Positions 33,988 through 42,481 of a stretch of 64,000 nucleotides of DNA are shown here, piece by piece. The notes beneath the pieces were generated by a model. The model was not told where the DNA came from and searched no databases. It saw only the letters and a list, made by a program, of their open reading frames with translations. The stretch is from CAYPPG01 sp964412555. GTDB taxonomy: Bacteria; Hinthialibacterota; Hinthialibacteria; Hinthialibacterales; Hinthialibacteraceae. Made by a program: the position numbers and the translations under genes. Numbering within the stretch: the first letter of the stretch is position 1; each line of letters starts with the position of its first letter. The stretch is taken from assembly GCA_964412555.1 (NCBI GenBank), contig CAYPPG010000039.1, positions 1-64,000 on the forward strand, written 5' to 3'.

Positions 33988-36594
33988 TTAAAACAACATG
34001 AAATTCAAAATACCTGTTTCCGAATCCTTCCTAAACCAATCCCCATTACCTGGCCCTCCATAAATCCCCAAATCGCAACGTTCCTTTCCTAATCCGGGAG
34101 GCCGTATCGCATCGTTGTAGAATTTGCTCGGGTCGCCCGCATCGATACAGGGCGAATCATGCGCCAATCGGTAGTCACCATTTTGAGAGTTCACGAATAG
34201 GGGATTTACAGTGATATTACCTTCTCCCGGCCTGTTTCCCTCCAGGCAGGAATAGGAGACGAAAAAATTTCCATTTTCTTGGTTGATGATTTCATCTCCT
34301 GGGTTTCGTAAAATGCAATTTTTTACTGTAATCGATGATGTTCCATTTTGATGATAAATACCATTCGGGCCGGGGGAACTGTTATCGGCGATGGTGCAGT
34401 TGATGAATTCGGCTTGAATCCGTTCTAATGTGACACTCGCGTTTTCTCCTGCTTTGTTGTTCGCGATCAAACAGTTTATGCATTGGAGTTTCGAAGACGA
34501 AGAAGCACCAATCGTATTTCTGACGCGCGATTCATTTTCGGTAATGGAACATCCCTTCATGAGGACATTGGAAAAGTTCTCGATATTGATGATTCCATAA
34601 TCTGCTTTGTTTCCCGAAAAAACGCAGCGTTCGAACGTTGCAGTGGAATACCCGATTTCAACACCTCCAGCAATACTTCCATTCCATGGAGGGATTCCGG
34701 GGTGTCCTTCGTTATTTTCGAACACACAATCCGAAAGCAATATGGAACTGTTCTGAATATACATCCCCGCGCCGTTTCCGTTGCTTCCGCATGTTTTGTT
34801 ATCTCGGATTATGCAATTCGAAAACGTTGCTTCGCTATTTGTGCAATTGACACCCCCACCACGATAGGATTTGTAATTATCGGAAATCACGCAATTTCTA
34901 AAATCGGGAGATGTGTTCCAGCATAAAACGCCGCTTGCTTGAGTCGCGCCTTTGATCGTAACACCGTCGACGGAAGCGTGGTCAGCCCCAATGATGACGG
35001 GATTGTATATTCCCATGGCGTGAATCACCGTTTGGTTTGATTTCCAATCTCTCTCTTCCATGGATGTTTCCGTACCGGCGAATCCACCGATAAGACGTGA
35101 ATCTTTTTCCAACTGGACCACTTCGTGATAAATCCCTTTCGATACCCATATTTCGGCGTTGGAGTCTGTAAAAAACAGCGCTTTGCCTATGCTATTCAAT
35201 GCACCTTCCCAGGAGGAGCCATCTCCGTCTGCTTGTGCATTAGACCGGACGTAAAATCGTTGCTGAGATGGTGTGTGGGTTGCCGGGACTTGATTCGGAG
35301 GTGTTTCGTACGCGCCAATATCAACGAATTCGTCGCCTTCCCAACGAATCCGGCCATCGATGTCAAACGCCGGAGCATGGGCAGAATTCCCTCCGTCGAT
35401 ACAGATCGAACCATTCTGCAGATGAAAATCGCCATGGAATGGGTTGGTGAACTCAGGGTAACGTTCAACGTTTCCTTCACCTGGCCAGCCGCCCTGAATG
35501 CAGCTATTTTTGATTTCGATTCCGCTGGTTTGATCGATTAAAATTTCAACGCCTTGGTTCCATAGGATACAATTTTCTATTTTGGGATAAGACTTTTCAT
35601 TGCAGCCAACACCGCTGCCTTGATTGCCGGCGATCGTGCAGTTGATCAGTTCCGGAGAAGAATTTTCACAATAAACGGTGCTGTATGTATTTGAAGTATA
35701 ATTTGGGTTTATCCCCGTGTTGTTTGCGATCAAAGTGTTGCTTACTATTCCAGAAGAATTGTAAAAATGCAGAACACAGGTGTTGGTTAATTCATTGTGC
35801 AAAAATCTGCAATCCATCATGTGCAACGTGGATTCTCCACAATAAATTCCAAGCCCTCCTGCATGATTTTCAAAGTTGGTTACACTATCAGAAAAGACGC
35901 TTTTTGAAATGGTTACATCTGATTTGTAAAGATAAAGAAGCCCCCATGAATGCACCTCATTACTCTTAAATTCGCATGAATCAATCGAAGCCGTCGATTG
36001 ACTTAAAAAAATGGCGGCCCCACTTCCTCCTACAATTTCTCTGAATTTGCAATTCTTCAGAATGATGTCGGCATCACGGCAGAAGAGACCTGCTCCCTCA
36101 GGAACGTTTATGCCATTGTCAGGATAATATCCCGATTCGGTTAAAATGCAGTTTTGAATTCTCACTGAATCGCTAGCGCAATACATGGCGTGTTCTTTTC
36201 CTCTTTTTACAGTAAATCCATCCAGAATCGCATTTTTCGCACATGTGACAACGCTTGAATGCTGATTCTCACCATCAATAACCGTTGGATTGGTTTCCCA
36301 GTTCCGTACATCTCGGCTGGATTCAGTACCGTTATAACCGCCATACAATGCAACATCATAGCGTAAGGACACATGCTCCTTATAGATACCCGACTCGACC
36401 CATATCTCATCACCCGGAGATGAGATTTCGAGTCCACTGGAAATGCTGGAGATGGCGTTTTCCCAACTGTCTCCACTCTGATCGCCTTGGGCATTTTGTG
36501 ATACGTGAATTACTTTACAGAACGATGGGAATGAAATAGCCAACAGAAAAAAGAAGTAAACAACGGTGAGAATTGGACTTCGGTATGCATTCAT
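33988..36594 (-). CDS. Secreted tandem beta-helix protein (DUF1565-type, two copies)
   Basis: An 868-residue exported protein. The signal peptide is ILTVVYFFFLLAISFPSFC. Two copies of the same unit lie head to tail: copy 1 begins VIHVSQNAQGDQSGDSWENA (about residue 28) and copy 2 FYVRSNAQADGDGSSWEGAL (about 446). Each has DEIWVESGIYKEHV-like text, GGYNGTE/GGFAGTE, ten or more coils with N-C-I or N-S-I ladders, and ends PGEGNVERYPEFTNP or PGEGNITVNPLFVNS followed by (C)IDGG/(C)IDAG. This is a polymorphic-outer-membrane-protein-like parallel beta-helix, possibly a surface adhesin or glycan binder. AGAGGT precedes the ATG. Confidence 0.8.
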   Translation of the reverse strand: MNAYRSPILTVVYFFFLLAISFPSFCKVIHVSQNAQGDQSGDSWENAISSISSGLEISSPGDEIWVESGIYKEHVSLRYDVALYGGYNGTESSRDVRNWETNPTVIDGENQHSSVVTCAKNAILDGFTVKRGKEHAMYCASDSVRIQNCILTESGYYPDNGINVPEGAGLFCRDADIILKNCKFREIVGGSGAAIFLSQSTASIDSCEFKSNEVHSWGLLYLYKSDVTISKSVFSDSVTNFENHAGGLGIYCGESTLHMMDCRFLHNELTNTCVLHFYNSSGIVSNTLIANNTGINPNYTSNTYSTVYCENSSPELINCTIAGNQGSGVGCNEKSYPKIENCILWNQGVEILIDQTSGIEIKNSCIQGGWPGEGNVERYPEFTNPFHGDFHLQNGSICIDGGNSAHAPAFDIDGRIRWEGDEFVDIGAYETPPNQVPATHTPSQQRFYVRSNAQADGDGSSWEGALNSIGKALFFTDSNAEIWVSKGIYHEVVQLEKDSRLIGGFAGTETSMEERDWKSNQTVIHAMGIYNPVIIGADHASVDGVTIKGATQASGVLCWNTSPDFRNCVISDNYKSYRGGGVNCTNSEATFSNCIIRDNKTCGSNGNGAGMYIQNSSILLSDCVFENNEGHPGIPPWNGSIAGGVEIGYSTATFERCVFSGNKADYGIINIENFSNVLMKGCSITENESRVRNTIGASSSSKLQCINCLIANNKAGENASVTLERIQAEFINCTIADNSSPGPNGIYHQNGTSSITVKNCILRNPGDEIINQENGNFFVSYSCLEGNRPGEGNITVNPLFVNSQNGDYRLAHDSPCIDAGDPSKFYNDAIRPPGLGKERCDLGIYGGPGNGDWFRKDSETGILNFMLF

Positions 36595-36991
36595 GATTTA
36601 CCTCTGGATCATTTTCTCGAAACTCGTAACACTGGCAAAATTTTGTCGGGTTCGGTCAGTGCTTTGGAACATTTTTCGTCAATACAAGACCAAATTTTGG
36701 TTTTCAGTGCTCATTTCATGCAATTAGTACTTCTTCTAGAAAATGCTGGATTTGTAACTATAGGAAGCAATCTACTCGCTTTCTGGAATAGAATTCCAGG
36801 CTACAATGATTTTCATTGGATTTAAAGACGCTTCCCAAATGAGAGTATATACTAAAGGATAATTAATAAAGGTTTCCTCTTTTCAATAAAACGAGTACCT
36901 TAATAAAAAGTGCTATTGATTTCAATTTGCATGCTTGATTCAGATATAACGCTATATCGATACGTGATAATTCGAAAATGAAGTCGTTTTC
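36595..36991. other. Gene-free stretch between divergent beta-helix and RACo-like genes
   Basis: AT-rich with no convincing gene or terminator. It should hold promoters in both directions. The only clear structure is the inverted repeat at 36943-36958. Confidence 0.5.
36943..36958 (+). promoter_or_regulatory. Inverted repeat upstream of the RACo-like gene
   Basis: Perfect inverted repeat GATATA-ACGC-TATATC, 34 bp before the ATG. It could be a regulator site. No partner regulator is adjacent, and the sequence is AT-rich enough for a chance match. Confidence 0.3.
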
Positions 36992-38839
36992 ATGAAAAAA
37001 GATACCATTAAAATTCGTTTCGAACCGATTGGAGCGGAAGTCGAAGTCACGCCTCCGATTTCTGTGATGATGGCAGCAGCAGAAGCGGGTATTGCATTGG
37101 AACATCCCTGCGGAGGGCTTGGGGTATGCGGCAAATGTATTGTCAAGATTCGTGATCATATCGAACATTCACAAGCAGACTTGAATTTATTGAGTCCGGA
37201 AGAAATTGAAGATCATTGTTATCTCTCTTGCCAAACCCTGATTGATCAAGATGCCGTAATCGAATGCAAAGCCGGACGCAAAACCGAGGCGGGAATGGTC
37301 ATGATCGACGGTGTCAATGCACCGATTGAATTGGAGCCTCGCGTCAAACGAATTCGAGTAAAACTCACACCTCCCACATTACGCGATCAAAAAAGTGATG
37401 CTTCCCGCTTGCTCCATGAATGCAGAAGAGCAGGTGAAGAAGTGAATCGAATTAATTTTGGCTTGTTGCCGGATTTACCCCACTTGCTCCGCGACAATCG
37501 ATGGCATGTCGAAGTGATTTGCATCGATGAAGAAATTGTTTCCATTCGCTCCGTACAAGAAGAAAGAAAAATTTTAGGTGTCGCAGTCGATTTGGGAACG
37601 ACAACCGTTGTCGTATCTCTGAATGATTTGGAAACCGGTGAAGAACTGTGTGTTCTAGGGGCCGCGAATGAGCAGATTGTCTATGGTCAGGATATTCTTT
37701 CCCGCGTGAATACAGCCATATTTGAGGAAAATGGACTGCAAAAATTGCAGGATAAAATTATTCAAACCGTAAATCGAATGATTCAAGAGATGCTTGACAC
37801 CAGTGGATTATCGAAAAATGATATTTTTTTGGTTCAAGCAGTCGGAAATACGGTTATGCAACAACTTTTTTTAGGAATCGACCCGGAACCGATTGCGACT
37901 TCGCCTTTCACGGCGGCTGTGAGCGAAGCGGTTTACGTTCCAACTTCCACATTTGGCATTCACTCTGCCAACCTTTCATATTTCTCATTCTCACCCATTA
38001 TTGCAGGATATGTCGGTGGTGATATTGTCGCCGATCTATTGGCGACCGGCTTGCATCAGGCGCGATATCCTTCTTTACTGGTGGATATTGGAACCAATGC
38101 GGAAATTGTGCTTGGCTGCAGAGAAAAAATGGTTTCTTGCTCTTCTCCGGCCGGTCCTGCTTTTGAAGGAGGACACATCTATCATGGCATGAGAGGGATC
38201 AACGGAGCGATTGAAAGTATTTGGGTGGAGGAGAATGATATCCGGTTCAAGGTCATTGGCGATGAAGAACCGGCAGGAATCTGCGGATCAGGTTTGATCG
38301 ATGCCCTTTCCGTCCTATTGCAATTGAATGTTGTGGATAAAACCGGACGTTTATTGAGCCGGGATGTTTATTCCGGTCCGGATTGGGTAAGGGAGCGGTT
38401 GGTTCCTTTCAAGAAAGGTCACGCATTTTATTTAACTTACGGCCCCAAAGGGTCGATACACATTACGGATAAAGATGTACGCGCTGTGCAGCTGGCAAAA
38501 GGAGCGGTGCAGGCCGGAATTCGCATTTTATTGAAAGAATGGATGATACCTTTAGAGAAAATTGATACAGTGTTTATATGCGGAGCTTTTGGAAGTAAAA
38601 TTAATCCTGAGTCTGCTCGTTATATTGGTCTGATTCCTCCTGTTTCGCTTGAAAAAGTTATGTTTTTGGGCAATACAGCTCATGTTGGAGCGAAAAGAAT
38701 GCTACTTTCTTGCAAAGAATCAAGCAGAGGAGTTTCAATAAGCGAAAAAGTGTGCTATTTTGAAGTATCTGGATTGGAGGTCTTTCAAGATATCTTCGGT
38801 TTATCGCTTGGATTTGACCAAGAGTGGATTCTTTCATGA
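36992..38839 (+). CDS. Iron-sulfur ASKHA ATPase, corrinoid-activator (RACo/RamA)-like
   Basis: A 615-residue soluble protein. The N-terminal [2Fe-2S] ferredoxin domain (about residues 1-95) has the cluster pattern HPCGGLGVCGKC plus a later Cys in CYLSCQ. The middle linker domain leads into the ASKHA ATPase (DUF4445) with GVAVDLGTTTVVVSL, YVGGDIVADLLATG, LVDIGTNAEIVLG and CSSPAGPAFEGGHI. Relatives reactivate oxidised corrinoid proteins at ATP cost in methyl-transfer pathways. No corrinoid protein or methyltransferase lies in the window. Function in an unlinked pathway, such as one-carbon metabolism or demethylation, is inference. Confidence 0.85.
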   Translation: MKKDTIKIRFEPIGAEVEVTPPISVMMAAAEAGIALEHPCGGLGVCGKCIVKIRDHIEHSQADLNLLSPEEIEDHCYLSCQTLIDQDAVIECKAGRKTEAGMVMIDGVNAPIELEPRVKRIRVKLTPPTLRDQKSDASRLLHECRRAGEEVNRINFGLLPDLPHLLRDNRWHVEVICIDEEIVSIRSVQEERKILGVAVDLGTTTVVVSLNDLETGEELCVLGAANEQIVYGQDILSRVNTAIFEENGLQKLQDKIIQTVNRMIQEMLDTSGLSKNDIFLVQAVGNTVMQQLFLGIDPEPIATSPFTAAVSEAVYVPTSTFGIHSANLSYFSFSPIIAGYVGGDIVADLLATGLHQARYPSLLVDIGTNAEIVLGCREKMVSCSSPAGPAFEGGHIYHGMRGINGAIESIWVEENDIRFKVIGDEEPAGICGSGLIDALSVLLQLNVVDKTGRLLSRDVYSGPDWVRERLVPFKKGHAFYLTYGPKGSIHITDKDVRAVQLAKGAVQAGIRILLKEWMIPLEKIDTVFICGAFGSKINPESARYIGLIPPVSLEKVMFLGNTAHVGAKRMLLSCKESSRGVSISEKVCYFEVSGLEVFQDIFGLSLGFDQEWILS

Positions 38840-38866
38840 AAATTGTGCATAAAGTCCTTTTTTTTC

Positions 38867-38938
38867 TTGACATTCATGCAATTTTCATCTAAAAAATACC
38901 GATTAGTATTTGGGGTGGTGGACTTGCGCGTCTACCAC
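38867..38938 (+). promoter_or_regulatory. Candidate promoter and leader hairpin of the 1070-residue protein gene
   Basis: TTGACA (38867-38872), 17 bp, then TAAAAA (38890-38895). It is followed by a hairpin GTGGTGGAC/GTCTACCAC (38915-38938, one mismatch) that would lie in the mRNA leader. Confidence 0.4.
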
Positions 38939-39006
38939 ATATGTGCGATTATATAGTACGCTAAAATATTTAAGCTTATCGACGACCCAATAACAAGGGG
39001 GTTCAA

Positions 39007-42000
39007 ATGAATACATACTCGGCTGCACTTCGAACCCGGAATGTGTTATCCACAAATCGTAACCTCGGAGCGGCTGTGTTCGGGAGAGGAGCAATTCACC
39101 CCATGAGAAGAATTTACCATCTTATTCTTGGAGGATTAGCGTTCCTTTGGGCTGGTACCATGCCGGTTGGGGCTCAAGACTCGCAGTGGGATTTTGTCTT
39201 CGACGCAAACAAACTTCCGCAAACCATCATTGACGAAGGAGGGGTAGATTGGCAGCCTATTGAAGGCGAAACGAATGGCCAATCTGCTTATGAATCCATT
39301 GTCGAAGATGACGAGGCCCAAGTAGGAAATGTGTGGGTACGATTGGACGACAATTCCACCCCGGATCCGAATGCTTCAACGTGGGCGCGGGGATATTTTT
39401 TCGGAACGGATGTTTATAGTGAATGGGCCGGAAAAATGACTCTCGTGATGCGGATCAAGGATCTCGGGACGGATAGCCAAAAATCGGTCATGGACCTTCA
39501 AACTGTCGACGCAGATCAAGAATTGCAATTTTACTGGACGTTGGGGCATGTAGCCGAAGATAGCACCGGACCCGCCGGATGGGAATTTGGGCAGACAGAT
39601 GACGGTCGTAACTCGAATGGTCTTAGTGATGTCCGAACGGACAATCACAATCAATGGGTTATTATTCGAATCAATGTCATCGATGAACAGCCCGGTGATA
39701 ATTTCTCCCGTATCCAAGCATGGCAAAATGGAAATTTAGTCTATGATGCCCAGCGCTCGGATGACATTGCGGGTAAATTCGGCGCGATCGGATTTCGGCG
39801 AACCTCGAATGGCCGGGAACAAAAAATGGCAATTGATTGGATCCGTATGGATTTCGATGATGCCTATGCCCCGGATGAAGGTCCCCTCACCCCGAATGGT
39901 GGATCCGATTCTCCCGGTTGGAACTTCGTATACAACGGCGATACATTGCCTCAAACATTGATCGATGAAGGACGAACGGATTGGGAACCGCGTCCGGATG
40001 AAATCGATGGACGGCCCAGTTATGAATCCATCGACCCCGTCCTTTTTGAAGCGCAGGTTGGGGGCACTTGGCTTCGACAAGACGATAATTCCATCAATCC
40101 GGATGTCGATCCGTCAGATTCCGAGCCATGGGCACGCGGGTATCGATTTGGAACAGACATTTATGATCGATGGAACGGTCGGATGACCTTGGTCATGCGG
40201 ATCAAAGATTTGGGTACGAATAGTCAAAAATCCGTTCTGGATATTACCAATTCTTCCGGTAATTATTGGACTCTTGGCCATGTTGCGCAAAGCGTCGAAG
40301 GAGAAGCCGGATGGGAATTTGGGCAAACAAACGATGGAAGGAACGGAAACGGTTCCGAATCGGACTTTCCTGAAGGAAGTAACGGCGATGATGTTCGCAC
40401 CGATGCTTCCGGTGAATTTGTCGTGATTCGCATCGTCATCATCGATGATATTCCTGGGGACGGACAATCTGTTATTAAAGGATATCAAAACGGTGAACTG
40501 GTCTATCAATCCACACGAACAGATGATATTTCTGTCGGTGAATTCGGAGAAATCGCTTTTCGGAGAACTTCCGGTGGAAGCGAACAGCATATGGAAATCG
40601 ACTGGGTGGTCATGAAATTCGGAGCCGCCTGGGAACCGGGTATGGGTGCTGAAACGCCTGCCGGTTTGCATGACGGTTTCTTCGCTGAACAAAGTGGCAG
40701 TAAAGTAGAAACGAGTAAGTACGTCAATGGTGCACTTGGCCTCGATACATTCGGGGCAATTCGCGCAGCGCGTAGTCCTTCTGTAGGCGCTGGAGTGAAT
40801 GAATTATTCGCCGTGGATGAGAATGGTGTACCGACTCAATACAATTTCTTCTACTTTGGATTCGATGTCTATCGCGATCTCGAAACAGTTGCCAATGAGA
40901 AAGATCAGTTGACCGGTATTATGGCTCTCGATAAGTTTGCGGGTGTTCATACCTATACAGTGACCGGACCAGGAATTATAGCTACTGGACCTGGAGTGCC
41001 GATTTCATCACCTGCGATGGGACCTCCTGTTGATTTTACCCAAGGATTAGGCGATTATAATGCCGCTCACTCGGATACGCCTGTAACACTTCCGTTCTTT
41101 ACACGGGCTGCACCGGATGGTGGCTCCATCCCGCTCGATCTTGACTTCCTCGGCATGACGGATATGGCCGGCGGCGATAATGCCATAGCAAAAGATATTG
41201 AAGTGGCTGTCGATTGGCGGCCGGCAACCAATGCGTTCCAGGGATATTACATTCTCGATGTTTTTGGTGGTATTCATTATGTCAATAATGCGGAAATTCT
41301 CGGGATGATGAATCAACCGGATAATCTCGCTGCAACAAATCGGGTAGTGACTTCCGATGGTGAAATAGTGGTTGAGGAACCGGTTGGCTTCCAGAAATTC
41401 TTTGATATATTCAAGTTTAAACCCAGATATCTAGTTGATTATGTCGGTGAAAATCCGGATGATGATGCGCTTCAGCGTTCACCGGCTCCCTATGTCGCGA
41501 ACTTCCCGTTCGCTCGCGACTTGGAAGTCATGGTTCGCTATGAACAAGTGACACAACCGACAATCAATGATTCCATACTGCGTCAACAAACGGCCATCGA
41601 TGAAGGAATCAATGTAAACAATATCTTCCAACCAATTGCAATGGATGTGGATCGGTTGGATGTTTCCAGTCCGAAATTTGCTGAGAGCGTAGCAATTACC
41701 AATGGCTATGCCATTCTGGATGGATTTGGCGCTGTTCACTCCTTATTGGAAGATGAGGATGGAGAACCGATTCCGGCTCTCTGGGAAAATCCGGTTGACG
41801 GTCGAATGGATCCCTCGGTCGATGCTCCATATTTCTTCCGTGAATTGGCAATCGATTTGGAAATGATGCCGAATGGCGGTGGCTATTGCTTGTTAACCCG
41901 GTTGGGGCAGGTCTTTGTCGTGAATGGACGAGGAAAGACTATCGATGATAATTTCGTCGATCCGAAGATTCTATTGAAACTTCCCATTTTCGGTTTCGAT

Positions 42001-42219
42001 GCGGCACGAGATTTGGTGCTTGTCCCGAATGAAGAGGGCCAAATACTCGGTATGTACGTTGTTGACCGCTTTGGAACAGTTCATCGGGCAGGGAACGTGC
42101 CACGTCTACCGGGTGATGTGCTCTTCTTCTCGAATGGTTTCGCGCACGATTTGGAACTTTCACCCTATGGACGGCCTATATCACCTCCTGCAGTTGTAAC
42201 AAGTCCGGAAGGGAATTAA
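39007..42219 (+). CDS. Large secreted protein: two tandem jelly-roll-like domains plus six LDxFGxVH repeats
   Basis: 1070 residues. An export signal (IYHLILGGLAFLWAGTMPVGAQ) follows ~32 residues; a second start at ATG 39103 would remove that extension and has GAGAGGAG upstream, while ATG 39007 has AAGGGGG at better spacing. Two homologous ~240-residue domains follow, sharing LPQTIIDEG/LPQTLIDEG, WARGYFFGTDVY/WARGYRFGTDIY, MTLVMRIKDLGT and GWEFGQT. The C-terminal ~500 residues hold six repeats around LDTFGAIR (575), LDKFAGVH (638), LDVFGGIH (747), LDGFGAVH (901), LTRLGQVF (960) and VDRFGTVH (1016), each preceded by a D(L/I)E(V/L) strand, probably a propeller. No catalytic motif seen. Confidence 0.7.
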   Translation: MNTYSAALRTRNVLSTNRNLGAAVFGRGAIHPMRRIYHLILGGLAFLWAGTMPVGAQDSQWDFVFDANKLPQTIIDEGGVDWQPIEGETNGQSAYESIVEDDEAQVGNVWVRLDDNSTPDPNASTWARGYFFGTDVYSEWAGKMTLVMRIKDLGTDSQKSVMDLQTVDADQELQFYWTLGHVAEDSTGPAGWEFGQTDDGRNSNGLSDVRTDNHNQWVIIRINVIDEQPGDNFSRIQAWQNGNLVYDAQRSDDIAGKFGAIGFRRTSNGREQKMAIDWIRMDFDDAYAPDEGPLTPNGGSDSPGWNFVYNGDTLPQTLIDEGRTDWEPRPDEIDGRPSYESIDPVLFEAQVGGTWLRQDDNSINPDVDPSDSEPWARGYRFGTDIYDRWNGRMTLVMRIKDLGTNSQKSVLDITNSSGNYWTLGHVAQSVEGEAGWEFGQTNDGRNGNGSESDFPEGSNGDDVRTDASGEFVVIRIVIIDDIPGDGQSVIKGYQNGELVYQSTRTDDISVGEFGEIAFRRTSGGSEQHMEIDWVVMKFGAAWEPGMGAETPAGLHDGFFAEQSGSKVETSKYVNGALGLDTFGAIRAARSPSVGAGVNELFAVDENGVPTQYNFFYFGFDVYRDLETVANEKDQLTGIMALDKFAGVHTYTVTGPGIIATGPGVPISSPAMGPPVDFTQGLGDYNAAHSDTPVTLPFFTRAAPDGGSIPLDLDFLGMTDMAGGDNAIAKDIEVAVDWRPATNAFQGYYILDVFGGIHYVNNAEILGMMNQPDNLAATNRVVTSDGEIVVEEPVGFQKFFDIFKFKPRYLVDYVGENPDDDALQRSPAPYVANFPFARDLEVMVRYEQVTQPTINDSILRQQTAIDEGINVNNIFQPIAMDVDRLDVSSPKFAESVAITNGYAILDGFGAVHSLLEDEDGEPIPALWENPVDGRMDPSVDAPYFFRELAIDLEMMPNGGGYCLLTRLGQVFVVNGRGKTIDDNFVDPKILLKLPIFGFDAARDLVLVPNEEGQILGMYVVDRFGTVHRAGNVPRLPGDVLFFSNGFAHDLELSPYGRPISPPAVVTSPEGN

Positions 42220-42289
42220 TTGAAAAAGTATAATACTCTTTTTTGAAGAGTTTATCTTTGTAAAGCTCTTTCAGAACTGTTATAAAAAT

Positions 42290-42320
42290 CGAGCTGGTAT
42301 GTTCACCAGCTCGTTTTTTT
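42290..42320 (+). terminator. Terminator of the 1070-residue protein gene
   Basis: Perfect 9-bp stem CGAGCTGGT/ACCAGCTCG (42290-42298, 42305-42313), six-base loop, then seven T. It lies 71 bp after the stop codon. Confidence 0.92.
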
Positions 42321-42481
42321 GTATGCGGAATCCTTTTTCAGCACCATGCTGACCCTTTTATTCCACAAGAGGATAGGTACACTCTTAGAAAATTTGCATT
42401 TCGTGTCATTCCTATTATTCTTGAACACGTTGCCTAACCGACTTAGAGAAGAATGTATTTTTAGGATTGGTGGAATAAAGA

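Noticed and set aside
36643..36825. 60-codon frame in the gap before the RACo-like gene
   Set aside because: No ribosome site, no family, and typical of chance in AT-rich DNA.
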